This document shows positions 7,634-16,135 of a DNA stretch of 37,630 nucleotides, piece by piece. The translations under genes were made by a program, and so were the position numbers. The notes below the pieces were generated by a model. That model saw only the letters and a list, made by a program, of their open reading frames with translations, searched no databases and had not been told where the DNA came from. Each line of letters opens with the position of its first letter. The stretch's first letter is position 1. The stretch is from an uncultured Caulobacterales bacterium (lineage in GTDB: Bacteria; Pseudomonadota; Alphaproteobacteria; Caulobacterales; Caulobacteraceae), in assembly GCA_903858685.1 (NCBI GenBank), contig CAIOJR010000019.1, positions 1 through 37,630 on the forward strand, in the 5' to 3' direction.

Positions 7634-9808
7634 ATGCCCCGTCTTGCTCAGGTCCTTTTGCCGCTGCCCCTGCCGGAAGCGTTCGACTATGCCGTGCCCG
7701 ATGAGATGGGCGCGCTGGCGCCCGGCGACCATGTGGCCGCTCCGCTCGGGCCGCGCGTGGTGCGCGGCGTGGTTCTGTCCGTGCGCGACGCCCAGGGCGT
7801 CAACCGACCCCTGAAGCCGCTGATCGAGAAACTGGACGACCCCGCCTTGCCGCCCGCGACCCTGGCCTTTGCGCAATGGGCGGCGCGCTATGCGGCCCAG
7901 CCCCCGGGCGAGGCGCTCGCCATGACCCTGCGGGGCCTGCGTCACCCGAGACCCAAGCCCGAACGGCGTGTGACGGCCACCGGCGCGCCACCGGCCCGCA
8001 TGACCCCGGCGCGGCGCCGCGTGCTCGACCTGTTCGCCGCGCCCGATGCAGCGCCGCTCTCCCCGACCCGGGCCGCCGAACGGGCTGGGGTGTCCCCTGG
8101 CGTGGTCAAGGCCCTGGTCGAGGACGGCGCTCTGGTGATGGTGGAAAGCCCCGCCGCCGCGCCCTTTGGTCAGCCGGACCCGGATTTCGAGGCCTCCGCC
8201 CTCAATCCCAGTCAGGCCGCTGCCGCCCAGGCCTTGATCGAGATGCAGGCCAGGGGCGTTTTCGCCGCCGCCCTGCTGGACGGGGTGACCGGTTCGGGCA
8301 AGACCGAGGTCTATCTGGAGGCGGTGGCCTGCGCCCTGCGCCGCGACCCCGAGGCTCAGGTGCTGATCCTCCTGCCCGAAATCGCCCTCACCCAGGCCGT
8401 GCTGGCGCGGGTGGAGCGCCGGTTCGGCGCAGCTCCCGCCCAGTGGCATTCCGGCGAACCGGGGCCGCGTCGGCGTCAGGTCTGGGAGGCTGTGGCCACA
8501 GGCGAGTGCCGCATCGTGGTGGGCGCGCGGTCCGCCCTGTTCCTGCCCTATCGCAAACTCAGCCTGATCATTGTCGATGAGGAGCATGACGGCTCCTACA
8601 AGCAGGAAGAGGGCTTCATCTATCACGCCCGCGACATGGCCGTGGCGCGGGCCAAGCTGGAGGGCGCCGCCATTGTGCTGGCCTCCGCCACGCCCTCGCT
8701 GGAGACCCTGTGGAACGCAGAGACCGGGCGCTATCAGTGGCTGCGGCTGGCCGACCGGCATGGTGTGGCGCAGCTGCCCGACATCACCCTGATCGACCTG
8801 CGCGCCCACCCGCCGCAGACCGGGCGCTGGCTTTCGGCGCCTCTGGTCCAGGCCATGGCCGAAACCTATGCAAGGGGTGAACAGAGCCTGCTGTTCCTGA
8901 ACCGGCGCGGCTATGCGCCCCTCGTCCTGTGCCGCGCCTGCGGGGAGAAGCTGACCTCGCCCGACACCGACAGCTGGCTGGTGGAGCACCGCTATAGCGG
9001 CCGTCTCGTCTGCCATCTGACGGGCTTTTCCATGCCCAGGCCGGAGCGCTGCCCCCATTGCGGCGCCAAGGACAGTCTGGTTTCCATCGGGCCCGGCGTG
9101 GAGCGGCTGGAGGAGGAGGCGCGCGCCCTGTTTCCCGACGCCCGCATCGCGGTCTTTTCCTCCGACACCGCGCCGGATCCGCAGAGCGCCAGGGCCCTGG
9201 TGGCGTCCATGGCGGCGGGCGAGATCGACATTCTGGTCGCCACCCAGGCCGCCGCCAAGGGGCACAATTTCCCCCGCCTGACCCTGGTCGGCGTGGTCGA
9301 CGCGGATCTGGGCCTGAGGGGCGGTGATTTACGGGCGGCTGAACGCACCTTCCAGCTTCTGGCCCAGGCGACGGGGCGGGCGGGCCGGGCCGAGCGCCCC
9401 GGTCGCGCCTTCATCCAGACCTATGCGCCCGAACACGCCGTCATGCAGGCCCTGAGGGATTCCGACCGGGATGGGTTTCTGGCGGCGGAGTCCGATGCGC
9501 GCCGCCTGTCCGGCCTGCCGCCCTTTGGTCGTCTGGCGGCCTTGATCCTGTCCAGCCATGATCCGGCGATCCTTGAGAGCTTCGCGCGCGATCTGGCGGC
9601 GGCGGCCCCGAATGGCGACGGGGTGGAGGTCTATGGTCCGGCCGATGCGCCCCTGGCCCTGGTCAGGGGACGGCGCCGCAAGCGCTTCCTCGTGCGCAGC
9701 GCACGCAATATAGATCTTCAGGCCTATATCGGCGCCTGGCGCGCACGGGTGAAGACGCCCAATGCGGTCAGGCTGACGATAGATATCGACCCTTACAGCT
9801 TTCTCTGA
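7634..9808 (+). CDS. priA: Primosomal protein N' (replication restart helicase)
   Basis: The 724-residue protein is PriA, the superfamily 2 helicase that recognises stalled forks and reloads the replicative helicase. The N-terminal 3'-DNA-binding domain opens with VLLPLPLPEAFDYAVP. The helicase core shows Walker A DGVTGSGKTEVYL (about 217), DEEHD (about 315), the LASATPSLETL motif, and QATGRAGRAERPGR near 578. The zinc region (from about 433) has CRAC, a lone CH, and CPHC, but the CPxC pair of the E. coli protein is replaced by SPDTDSWLVEH. As I recall, this same variant segment is common in alphaproteobacterial PriA, so it is probably not damage. The gene is divergent from divL. Confidence 0.95.
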   Translation: MPRLAQVLLPLPLPEAFDYAVPDEMGALAPGDHVAAPLGPRVVRGVVLSVRDAQGVNRPLKPLIEKLDDPALPPATLAFAQWAARYAAQPPGEALAMTLRGLRHPRPKPERRVTATGAPPARMTPARRRVLDLFAAPDAAPLSPTRAAERAGVSPGVVKALVEDGALVMVESPAAAPFGQPDPDFEASALNPSQAAAAQALIEMQARGVFAAALLDGVTGSGKTEVYLEAVACALRRDPEAQVLILLPEIALTQAVLARVERRFGAAPAQWHSGEPGPRRRQVWEAVATGECRIVVGARSALFLPYRKLSLIIVDEEHDGSYKQEEGFIYHARDMAVARAKLEGAAIVLASATPSLETLWNAETGRYQWLRLADRHGVAQLPDITLIDLRAHPPQTGRWLSAPLVQAMAETYARGEQSLLFLNRRGYAPLVLCRACGEKLTSPDTDSWLVEHRYSGRLVCHLTGFSMPRPERCPHCGAKDSLVSIGPGVERLEEEARALFPDARIAVFSSDTAPDPQSARALVASMAAGEIDILVATQAAAKGHNFPRLTLVGVVDADLGLRGGDLRAAERTFQLLAQATGRAGRAERPGRAFIQTYAPEHAVMQALRDSDRDGFLAAESDARRLSGLPPFGRLAALILSSHDPAILESFARDLAAAAPNGDGVEVYGPADAPLALVRGRRRKRFLVRSARNIDLQAYIGAWRARVKTPNAVRLTIDIDPYSFL

Positions 9809-9835
9809 CGCCCTGACCCTACCGAGGAGCCGAAC

Positions 9836-10570
9836 TTGCCCGATCTCGCCCATCTCTTGAGCCTTGATACGGCGGTGTCCTTTCTCGCCCTGTCGTTTCT
9901 GGAAATCGTGCTGGGCGTGGACAATATCGTCTTTGTGGCGGTGGCTGCAGACAGGCTGGCGCCTGCGCAGCGCGGGCGGGGGCGTCAGCTGGGCCTGTGG
10001 CTGGCCATGGCGCTGCGGGTCGCCATGCTGCTGACCATTGTCGGGATCACAAGGCTGGATTTGACCCTGTTCATGCTGCCCAATGGCCCGTTTTCGGTCA
10101 AGGACGCGGTCCTGGCGGCAGGCGGCCTGTTCCTGCTCTACAAGGGCTCGACCGAGATCCATGACGAACTGGAGGGCGAGGGGCGGGAGGCCGCCCGTCA
10201 TCGGCTTGATCACGGCAGGCCGTCCGGCTTCTGGAGCGTGGTGCTGGAAATCGGCGTGATCAATATTGTTTTCTCGCTCGACAGCGTGATCACTGCGGTC
10301 GGCATGGCCAGCCAGATTGCCGTCATGGTTGCAGCGGTCATGGCTGCAACCCTGGTCATGATGGTGGCCGCAGGTCCCGTGGCCGCCTTCATCGAACGCC
10401 GCCCAACGGCCAAGATGCTGGCCCTGTCCTTCGTCATACTGGTCGGAATGGCCTTGATCGCCGAGGGAACGGGCTTCCACGTGCCGCGCGGCTATCTCTA
10501 TTTCGCCATGGGATTTTCACTGCTGGTGGAGGTGTTGAACTCGGTCCGTCGGCGCCATTCCAAAGACTGA
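9836..10570 (+). CDS. TerC-family integral membrane protein
   Basis: The 244-residue product is a multi-pass inner-membrane protein of the TerC/YkoY/Alx group, thought to export or handle metal ions such as manganese. The two halves carry the paired acidic membrane motifs of the family: FLEIVLGVDNIVFVAV near residue 21 and INIVFSLDSVITAVGM near 140. Hydrophobic stretches support about seven membrane helices, with a charged cytoplasmic loop (HDELEGEGREAARHRLDHGR). The start is TTG, supported by GAGGAG at 9824-9829, six bases upstream. It begins 27 bp after priA and is probably co-transcribed with it. The substrate is not readable from the sequence. Confidence 0.85.
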   Translation: MPDLAHLLSLDTAVSFLALSFLEIVLGVDNIVFVAVAADRLAPAQRGRGRQLGLWLAMALRVAMLLTIVGITRLDLTLFMLPNGPFSVKDAVLAAGGLFLLYKGSTEIHDELEGEGREAARHRLDHGRPSGFWSVVLEIGVINIVFSLDSVITAVGMASQIAVMVAAVMAATLVMMVAAGPVAAFIERRPTAKMLALSFVILVGMALIAEGTGFHVPRGYLYFAMGFSLLVEVLNSVRRRHSKD

Positions 10571-10804
10571 GGTTGTATTCCCCTGCACGGTGTTCATCGT
10601 TACTGATTGTCAGTTTCATGTAAACTATTCGCGTTAAGCATCCCAATGGCTACGGACCCTTAACCTGGCTGGGGCAGTCTGGTTTGCGTCAGAAATGGGG
10701 CGCCGGTCTATGGCTCTGAACTTTTGCGCAATGGCTTTACAGCGCCAGACTTCGGTTTGGACGGCAAAAAGCTGCGTCTGCGCATCAGCCCGATGGGAGC
10801 CTGC

Positions 10805-11179
10805 ATGAGCGAGCCTCGCACCTGCCTTGTGGTCGACGACAGCCGCGTCATGCGCAAGGTCGCGCTGCGCATTGTCGAGCAACTGAACTTTGAGGGCGTC
10901 GAGGCCTGCGACGGTCTGGAAGCCCTGACCTATTGTCGAGCCGCCATGCCTGACGCCATTTTGCTGGACTGGGGAATGCCGGTGATGGACGGACTGGAGT
11001 TCCTGCGCCAGCTGCGCAAGGAGCCGGGCGGTCAAAAGCCCGTCGTGGTCTTTTGCACAGCGGAGACCAACCCTGCCAAGATCCGCACCGCGCTCGATTT
11101 TGGCGCCAACGAGTACATCATGAAGCCGTTTGACGGCGACATCATCGCCTCCAAGTTCGAGGAGGTCGGCCTGATATGA
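10805..11179 (+). CDS. Single-domain CheY-like response regulator
   Basis: The 124-residue protein is a stand-alone receiver domain. All key residues are present: the acidic pair Asp11-Asp12 (LVVDDSRVMRK), the phosphorylation site Asp55 (AILLDWGMPVMDG), the switch Thr85 (VVFCTAE) and Lys107 (YIMKPFD). It has no output domain and should act by binding partners when phosphorylated. The frame is open upstream to 10724, but this ATG gives a normal CheY N-terminus. It overlaps cheR by four bases (ATGA), so the two are translationally coupled. No chemoreceptor or cheA is in view; the pair may serve the cell-cycle or motility network rather than a full chemotaxis cluster. Which kinase feeds it is unknown. 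Confidence 0.9.
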   Translation: MSEPRTCLVVDDSRVMRKVALRIVEQLNFEGVEACDGLEALTYCRAAMPDAILLDWGMPVMDGLEFLRQLRKEPGGQKPVVVFCTAETNPAKIRTALDFGANEYIMKPFDGDIIASKFEEVGLI

Positions 11180-11997
11180 CCTCTGACGATCTGGCCTATG
11201 TGGCCGAACTTGTACGCCATCATGCGGGCGTGGTTCTGAAAGGCGACAAGGCCTTTTTCATCGAGACCCGGCTGGGTCCCGTCGCGCGACGCGAAAAGGC
11301 GCCGGGTGTGTCCGCCCTGGTCGATCAGGTGCGCCGCAATCCCGCGCCGGATCTGGTCAAGGCGCTGGTCGAGGCCACCCTGATGCAGGAGACCGGCTTC
11401 TTCCGCGACCGGGCTGTGTTCCGCACGCTCAAACAGTCCGTCATGCCGCAGCTTTCGTCACGTCGCGAGGGGCGCGGCCTGCGCATCCTGTCGGCAGGCT
11501 GCGCCACCGGCCAGGAAACCTATTCCGTGGCCATGCTGGCGGCGGACCTGTTTCCCGCCTCGGCGGTGGAAATCATCGGGGTCGACTTTGCGCCCCGGTC
11601 CCTGGAAAAGGCGAAGGCGGGGCTCTACACCCATTTCGAGGTGCAGCGCGGCCTGCCAATCCGCAGACTTCTGGCCCATTTCGAACCGGTGGATGACAAT
11701 TGGCGCGTCGCGTCCAGCCTGAGACAGGCGGTGAAATGGGGCGAGTTCAATCTTCTGGGCGATATGCGGCCACTGGGCGTGTTCGATCTGATCCTGTGCC
11801 GCAACGTGCTGCACAGCCTGACGCCGGAAGCCGCGAGCCGCCTGCTGGACATGCTCGACAACGCGCTCGCGCCTGACGGCGTTCTGGTGATCGGCGCGCG
11901 GGAGGAAGCGATTCTGTCCCCGGCCTTCAGCGCGGGCGACGCCGACGGCGTCTGGATGCGCAACCCGGCCTTTCAGCGCGAAGCCGTTCTGGTCTGA
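11176..11997 (+). CDS. cheR: CheR-type protein-glutamate O-methyltransferase
   Basis: The 273-residue protein has the two-part CheR architecture: an N-terminal helical domain (to about residue 75) and an S-adenosylmethionine-dependent methyltransferase domain. Landmarks are METGFFRD (usual form NETxFFRD), the SAM-binding loop LSAGCATGQETYSVAM, IIGVDFAPRSLEKAK, and DLILCRNVLHSL (usual IxCRNVLxYF). CheR methylates glutamates of chemoreceptors to reset signalling. The lack of receptors nearby and the departures from the usual QETxFFR and IYF patterns leave open a different methylation target. It begins inside the stop of the upstream receiver gene. Confidence 0.88.
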   Translation: MTSDDLAYVAELVRHHAGVVLKGDKAFFIETRLGPVARREKAPGVSALVDQVRRNPAPDLVKALVEATLMQETGFFRDRAVFRTLKQSVMPQLSSRREGRGLRILSAGCATGQETYSVAMLAADLFPASAVEIIGVDFAPRSLEKAKAGLYTHFEVQRGLPIRRLLAHFEPVDDNWRVASSLRQAVKWGEFNLLGDMRPLGVFDLILCRNVLHSLTPEAASRLLDMLDNALAPDGVLVIGAREEAILSPAFSAGDADGVWMRNPAFQREAVLV

Positions 11998-12120
11998 GCC
12001 TGTGCAAGACGCAAGTCCGGCGCCCTGGCCGATTGGGGGCTTGTCGCCAGCGCCTGTCCCAGTGCAAACTGAGCGTCGATAAGAGAAGAAAAAGCCCAGT
12101 CAGGCTTAAGGGAGGCGCGC

Positions 12121-12888
12121 ATGTCGCTATTCGATCTCAACGGTCAGGTCGCCATCATCACCGGTTCGTCACGCGGCATTGGCAAGTCCATCGCCGAACG
12201 CATGGCCGAACATGGCGCCAAGGTGGTGATCTCGTCGCGCAAGGCCGGGCCCTGCGACGAGGTGGCTCAGGCGCTCAATGCGCGGCACGGCGCAGGAACC
12301 GCCATCGCCGTCCCAGCCAATATCTCGTCCAAGGAAGACCTGCAAAGGCTGGTCGACGAGACCATGGCCGCATTCGGCAAGGTCACGACCGTCGTCTGCA
12401 ACGCCGCATCCAACCCCTATTACGGGCCGATGGCGGGCATCAATGACGACCAGTTCACCAAGATTCTGGCCAATAACGTCATCGCCAATCACTGGCTGAT
12501 CCAGATGGTCGCGCCCCAGATGATTGCGCGCAAGGCGGGGTCGGTCATCATTGTCTCGTCCATCGGCGGCCTGCGCGGCTCTCCCATTATCGGGGCCTAC
12601 AACATCTCCAAGGCGGCGGACTTCCAGCTCGCCCGCAACCTCGCCGCCGAGTTCGGGCCCAGCAATGTGCGGGTCAACTGCATTGCGCCGGGCCTCATCC
12701 GCACTGACTTCGCCCGCGCCCTGTGGGAGAATCCCGACACCCTCAAACGCGCCACCTCGGGCACGCCGCTGCGGCGAATCGGGGAGCCGGACGAGATTGC
12801 GGGCGCTGCGGTCTATCTGGCCTCCGACGCCTCCACCTTCATGACCGGTCAGGCGCTGGTCGTCGACGGCGGCGCCACGGTGACCTGA
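12121..12888 (+). CDS. Short-chain dehydrogenase/reductase
   Basis: The 255-residue product is a classical SDR with an NAD(P)-binding Rossmann fold. Motifs are the nucleotide loop TGSSRGIG (about 15-22), the CNAAS strand end, the catalytic Ser in VIIVSSIGGL, the YNISK catalytic Tyr/Lys pair, and the late RVNCIAPGLIRTDF. The C-terminal MTGQALVVDGGATV is typical of FabG-like reductases. Arg and Ser at SSRKAG after the second strand suggest NADP(H) preference, though this is only a rule of thumb. The start has a good GGGAGG ribosome site about 10 bases upstream. The substrate is unknown; FabG-type acyl reductase or a secondary-alcohol dehydrogenase would both fit. Confidence 0.9.
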   Translation: MSLFDLNGQVAIITGSSRGIGKSIAERMAEHGAKVVISSRKAGPCDEVAQALNARHGAGTAIAVPANISSKEDLQRLVDETMAAFGKVTTVVCNAASNPYYGPMAGINDDQFTKILANNVIANHWLIQMVAPQMIARKAGSVIIVSSIGGLRGSPIIGAYNISKAADFQLARNLAAEFGPSNVRVNCIAPGLIRTDFARALWENPDTLKRATSGTPLRRIGEPDEIAGAAVYLASDASTFMTGQALVVDGGATVT

Positions 12889-12982
12889 TCCGTCGGCAAA
12901 ATCATCGTCCGCGCGAACATCGTGGCGGGAGTGTGGGTTTGCGGTCATTGCGCCCGCGCGTCAGGGCGCCTACACCATAATC

Positions 12983-13924
12983 ATGTCGATGCAGCACCCC
13001 TCCCTGTCGCAGGACCTGATCTGGCGCCTCCAGGCCTTTGGATACCGCGCGGTCAATGCGCTCGTGCGGCTGATGCCGATCGAGACGGCGTCGGCTCTGG
13101 GCGGTTTCCTTCTGCGCAAGCTCGGCCCCCTGAGCGGGTCGCAAAAGGTGGTCGAGCGCAACCTGTCGCTGGCCTTCCCCGATCTTGATCCCCAGGCGCG
13201 GCGTGCGATCATCGACGCGCAGTGGGACAATCTGGGCCGCACCTTCTTTGAAATGCCGCATATGGCGCAACTGCGTCCCAGTCTTGGGCGGGTGGAGGTG
13301 GTGGGCGCCGAACGCCTGCGCCAGATCCGGGATTCCGGCCGCCCGGTGGTCTTCATCTCCGGGCATTTCGCAAACTGGGAGATCATGCCCTGCGCCATTG
13401 TCGATGCGGGTCTGACCTGCGAGATGACCTATCGCGCGGCCAATAATCCCTATGTGGACGCCCTGATCCGCGATGCGCGCGCCCGCTATGGCGTGAAGCT
13501 GTTCGCGCCCAAGGGCTCCGACGGCAGCCGCGAACTCTTGCAGGCCATGAAACAGGGCGCATCAGTGGCCCTGATGAATGATCAGAAGTTCAATGGCGGG
13601 GTCGCGGCGCCCTTCATGGGCAAGCTGGCCCATACGGCTGCGGCGCCCAGTCGTCTGGCCATGCGGTTCGACACTGTCCTCCAGCCCATGTCGGTGGAGC
13701 GTCTGCCCAATTGCCGCTTCCGCGTTGTGGTGCATGAGCCGATCCAACTGGACAAGACCGGATCGCGCGCCGCCGACCTGGAGGCCGGCGTGGTTCGCGT
13801 CAACCAGTTTGTCGAGACCATCCTTCGCCAGCATCCGGCCCAGTGGTTCTGGGTGCATCGGCGGTGGTCGAACGAGGCCTATGCCAGTCTGGAGACGCCA
13901 AAAGGCGCGCAGGCCGGGACATAA
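12983..13924 (+). CDS. LpxL/HtrB-type lipid A acyltransferase
   Basis: The 313-residue protein belongs to the LpxL/LpxM family of membrane acyltransferases that add secondary acyl chains to lipid A from acyl-ACP. The catalytic HX4E box is GHFANWE (His128, Glu133), followed by the family's RANNPYVD substrate segment, FAPKGSDGSREL, VALMNDQKFNGGVAAPF and the ending PAQWFWVHRRW. The N-terminal helix around WRLQAFGYRAVNALVRL is the usual membrane anchor. It lies 94 bp after the SDR gene and about 110 bp before a membrane hydroxylase. Which acyl chain and position it uses cannot be told from sequence. Confidence 0.9.
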   Translation: MSMQHPSLSQDLIWRLQAFGYRAVNALVRLMPIETASALGGFLLRKLGPLSGSQKVVERNLSLAFPDLDPQARRAIIDAQWDNLGRTFFEMPHMAQLRPSLGRVEVVGAERLRQIRDSGRPVVFISGHFANWEIMPCAIVDAGLTCEMTYRAANNPYVDALIRDARARYGVKLFAPKGSDGSRELLQAMKQGASVALMNDQKFNGGVAAPFMGKLAHTAAAPSRLAMRFDTVLQPMSVERLPNCRFRVVVHEPIQLDKTGSRAADLEAGVVRVNQFVETILRQHPAQWFWVHRRWSNEAYASLETPKGAQAGT

Positions 13925-14036
13925 TTCGCACTTCTACCCAATCCTGGGTGCGACAGACGGCAACCTATGGCCGAAAATAGACCCTTCGCAGTTTCGCCCT
14001 ATTGTTCAGGGCGGCTGTCGGGAGGGGCGGCCGGCA

Positions 14037-14795
14037 ATGTTGGAATTTCTCATCTTTTTTGTGAGCTTTGGGGCCTGGTTCTATATTCAGTCGTCCCTCT
14101 GGGAGTCGTTGTTTCACCAGTATCTTCTGGATCTCAGCCCGCGTGACCGGGCCTGTCTGTTTCGCATTCGCAAATGGGCGCCAGCCATCTGGAACATCCA
14201 TTATGACCATAACGTGCTGCACCATCACCGCACCTACAGGTCGTCCTATGTGCAGCAATTCGCCAGCGCGCGGGAGGAGGCGCGGCTAAGGGCGGTGCTG
14301 GTCAAACAGTTCGACGCCGCGACGGTTCGCGAAATGACCACGTCGCGCTATGGCGCCACCTTCACCCGGGCGGGTCACATACCCTTCGCCATACCGATCA
14401 TACTCAATCTGGGCTGGCTGGCCGTGGTCCATGGCCCGGTGCAGATCGCCGCGGTCCTGTGCGCCGATTTGATCTTCGCCACGCCGTTCTTCATCTTCTC
14501 AAAATGGGTGCATCCCTATATGCACGCCCGCTTTGACGAGGCGGCCCTGACGGCGCCGGTCCCTCTGCGCTGGGTCGTGACATCGCCCTATGCGGTGGCG
14601 GTGCGCATCTCGCACTATGTTCACCATTGCGACCCGACGCGGAATTATAATCTGCAGTATTTTGCAGACCTGATCCGGGGAAAATGGCGCGCGCCCACGG
14701 GGGCGGAGTGGTCGGACATGGTGGCCCAGGGGGTTATTCTACCCCGGCATCGCACAGCTTTGGAGGGACGGCGGTTTTTGCTGCACCCGTTCTGA
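14037..14795 (+). CDS. Membrane hydroxylase-like protein with histidine boxes
   Basis: The 252-residue protein has membrane segments at about 2-20, 116-150 and possibly 178-192, and the histidine clusters of the fatty-acid hydroxylase / sterol desaturase superfamily: Glu23-x3-His27, His55-x2-His58, His62-His63-His64, His159-x3-His163 and His193-x2-His196-His197. Such clusters bind a di-iron centre that oxidises lipid chains or carotenoids. I do not recognise the exact subfamily. The frame is open upstream to 13578 inside the acyltransferase gene, but the ATG at 14037 with GGGAGGGG upstream is preferred. Its position after the LpxL-type gene suggests an envelope-lipid substrate, which is inference. 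Confidence 0.75.
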   Translation: MLEFLIFFVSFGAWFYIQSSLWESLFHQYLLDLSPRDRACLFRIRKWAPAIWNIHYDHNVLHHHRTYRSSYVQQFASAREEARLRAVLVKQFDAATVREMTTSRYGATFTRAGHIPFAIPIILNLGWLAVVHGPVQIAAVLCADLIFATPFFIFSKWVHPYMHARFDEAALTAPVPLRWVVTSPYAVAVRISHYVHHCDPTRNYNLQYFADLIRGKWRAPTGAEWSDMVAQGVILPRHRTALEGRRFLLHPF

Positions 14796-14804
14796 CCGTC
14801 GGAC

Positions 14805-15131
14805 TCAGCCGCCGTGGGCAACGCTCATGAAGACCGCCAGACCGACAATGTCGCACATCAGCGCCGGCACGAGGAAGATCCAGCCCCAACGCCTGGCGCC
14901 CATCAGATAGAGGCCGCAGGCTGCGAGCGGCCCCAGGATGCAGGCCAGCGGCCAGCCTGACCCCATGGTGAACAGCACGAACTGCTGCGCCTTGTCTGAA
15001 ACCTCGAAGGTCAGCATGCCCATGACGCCCGCCATGGCGGCCAGCGGCAGGCTCAGAAGGCAGATGGCGGAGCCGAGCACCATCCGGACAGGGAAGGTCG
15101 GTTCCGACCGGGAGACGCTGAGTCCGGACAT
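14805..15131 (-). CDS. Small four-helix membrane protein of unknown function
   Basis: The 108-residue product has a short polar N-terminus (MSGLSVSRSEPTFPVR) followed by four hydrophobic segments: around VLGSAICLLSLPLAAMAGVMG, FTMGSGWPLACILGPLAACG, RRWGWIFLVPALMC and DIVGLAVFMSVAHGG. I do not recognise the family. The frame is open to 15218, but the chosen ATG has GAGAAGG upstream and avoids a cysteine- and proline-rich leader. It converges with the hydroxylase gene, 9 bp apart, and follows the lyase gene on the same strand after 116 bp. An integral inner-membrane location is the only supportable statement. Confidence 0.55.
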   Translation of the reverse strand: MSGLSVSRSEPTFPVRMVLGSAICLLSLPLAAMAGVMGMLTFEVSDKAQQFVLFTMGSGWPLACILGPLAACGLYLMGARRWGWIFLVPALMCDIVGLAVFMSVAHGG

Positions 15132-15247
15132 GGGCGAGGGCCTTCTCGTCAAGCCTTGGCAAGCCGGTGTCGACTTACTGTCACAAGGTTCAACGTGGCG
15201 GGCGCGGCAATCCAGCAATTGTTAGGAAATGGGGCGAATGGGCCCGT

Positions 15248-16111
15248 TCATGCCGCCAAAATCGCCTCGGCGACCGCCACGATCCTCTCAGCCTGCACAA
15301 GATGTAGGCGTTCGGCCATTTTTCCGTCGACCCGGATGGCGCCCTTGCCCGCATTGTCGGGCAGGGCGAAGGCCGCAATAACGGCGCGGGCGAAATTGAC
15401 CTCGTCCGGCGTCGGGGCGAAGACGCGGTTGGCGATCTCGACCTGATTGGGGTGAATCAGGGTCTTGCCGTCAAAGCCGAACTCCAGCCCCTGACGGCAT
15501 TGCCTTTCCAGACCGTCCGGATCGTCCAGGCCGTTGAACACGCCGTCCAGTATGCTCAGCCCATGGATCCTTGCGGCGGCGACGCTGAGCGACAGGGGCG
15601 CCCACAGGGCTTCGCGCGTGGTGGTCAGGCGCGCGCCGGTCTCCTTCACCAGATCATTGGCGCCCATGACCCAGGCGGTGAGGCGCGAGGTGCGGCTGGC
15701 CGCGGCGGTCGATTCCAGATGGAACAGGACCCGGCAGGTCTCGATCATGGCCCACAGTTTCGTGTGGCCGGGCGCGTGGTCAAGGCGGGCGTCGTAGCGC
15801 GCCACATCGCCCGCATCATTGACCTTGGGCGCGAGCACGGCGTCGGGGCCGACCGAGGCGGCGGCGGCCAGATCCGCTTCCCCCCAGGGCGTGTCCAGCC
15901 CGTTGACGCGGATGATCACCTCGCGTCGGCCAAAGCCGCCGGCTTTCACCGCCGCCACCGCCTGCTCGCGCGCCATGTCCTTGGCGTCGGGTGCAACAGC
16001 GTCTTCCAGATCCAGGATCACGGCGTCGCAGGGCAGGTTGCGCGCCTTGTCGATGGCCTTCTGGTTGGAGGCGGGCATGTAGAGCACGCTGCGGCGGGGG
16101 CGAAGCGTCAT
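15248..16111 (-). CDS. HpcH/HpaI aldolase family CoA-ester lyase (CitE-like)
   Basis: The 287-residue protein is a CitE-type TIM barrel that cleaves or forms beta-hydroxyacyl-CoA thioesters. Seen motifs are RRSVLYMPASNQKAIDKA (CoA and start of barrel), the metal-binding CDAVILDLEDAVAPDAK, VIIRVNGLDTPWGEADLAA, KLWAMIETCRVLFHLE (metal-binding Glu), AWVMGANDLVKET, and GFDGKTLIHPNQVEIAN. Citrate-lyase subunits alpha and gamma are absent, so a free-standing malyl-, methylmalyl- or citramalyl-CoA lyase is likelier than true CitE. It begins 24 bp after thpR on the same strand and may be co-transcribed with it. Confidence 0.88.
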   Translation of the reverse strand: MTLRPRRSVLYMPASNQKAIDKARNLPCDAVILDLEDAVAPDAKDMAREQAVAAVKAGGFGRREVIIRVNGLDTPWGEADLAAAASVGPDAVLAPKVNDAGDVARYDARLDHAPGHTKLWAMIETCRVLFHLESTAAASRTSRLTAWVMGANDLVKETGARLTTTREALWAPLSLSVAAARIHGLSILDGVFNGLDDPDGLERQCRQGLEFGFDGKTLIHPNQVEIANRVFAPTPDEVNFARAVIAAFALPDNAGKGAIRVDGKMAERLHLVQAERIVAVAEAILAA

Positions 16112-16135
16112 GGGCGGGGTCTCCTGATCGATCTC

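Noticed and set aside
8930-9070. Apparent loss of a zinc-binding cysteine pair in PriA
   Set aside because: The same SPDTDSWLVEH-type replacement is, to my knowledge, general among alphaproteobacterial PriA, so it is not a defect of this gene.
10571-10804. Possible CtrA boxes (TTAA half-sites near 10634 and 10670)
   Set aside because: The half-sites are 22 bases apart, not the 7 required for TTAA-N7-TTAA.
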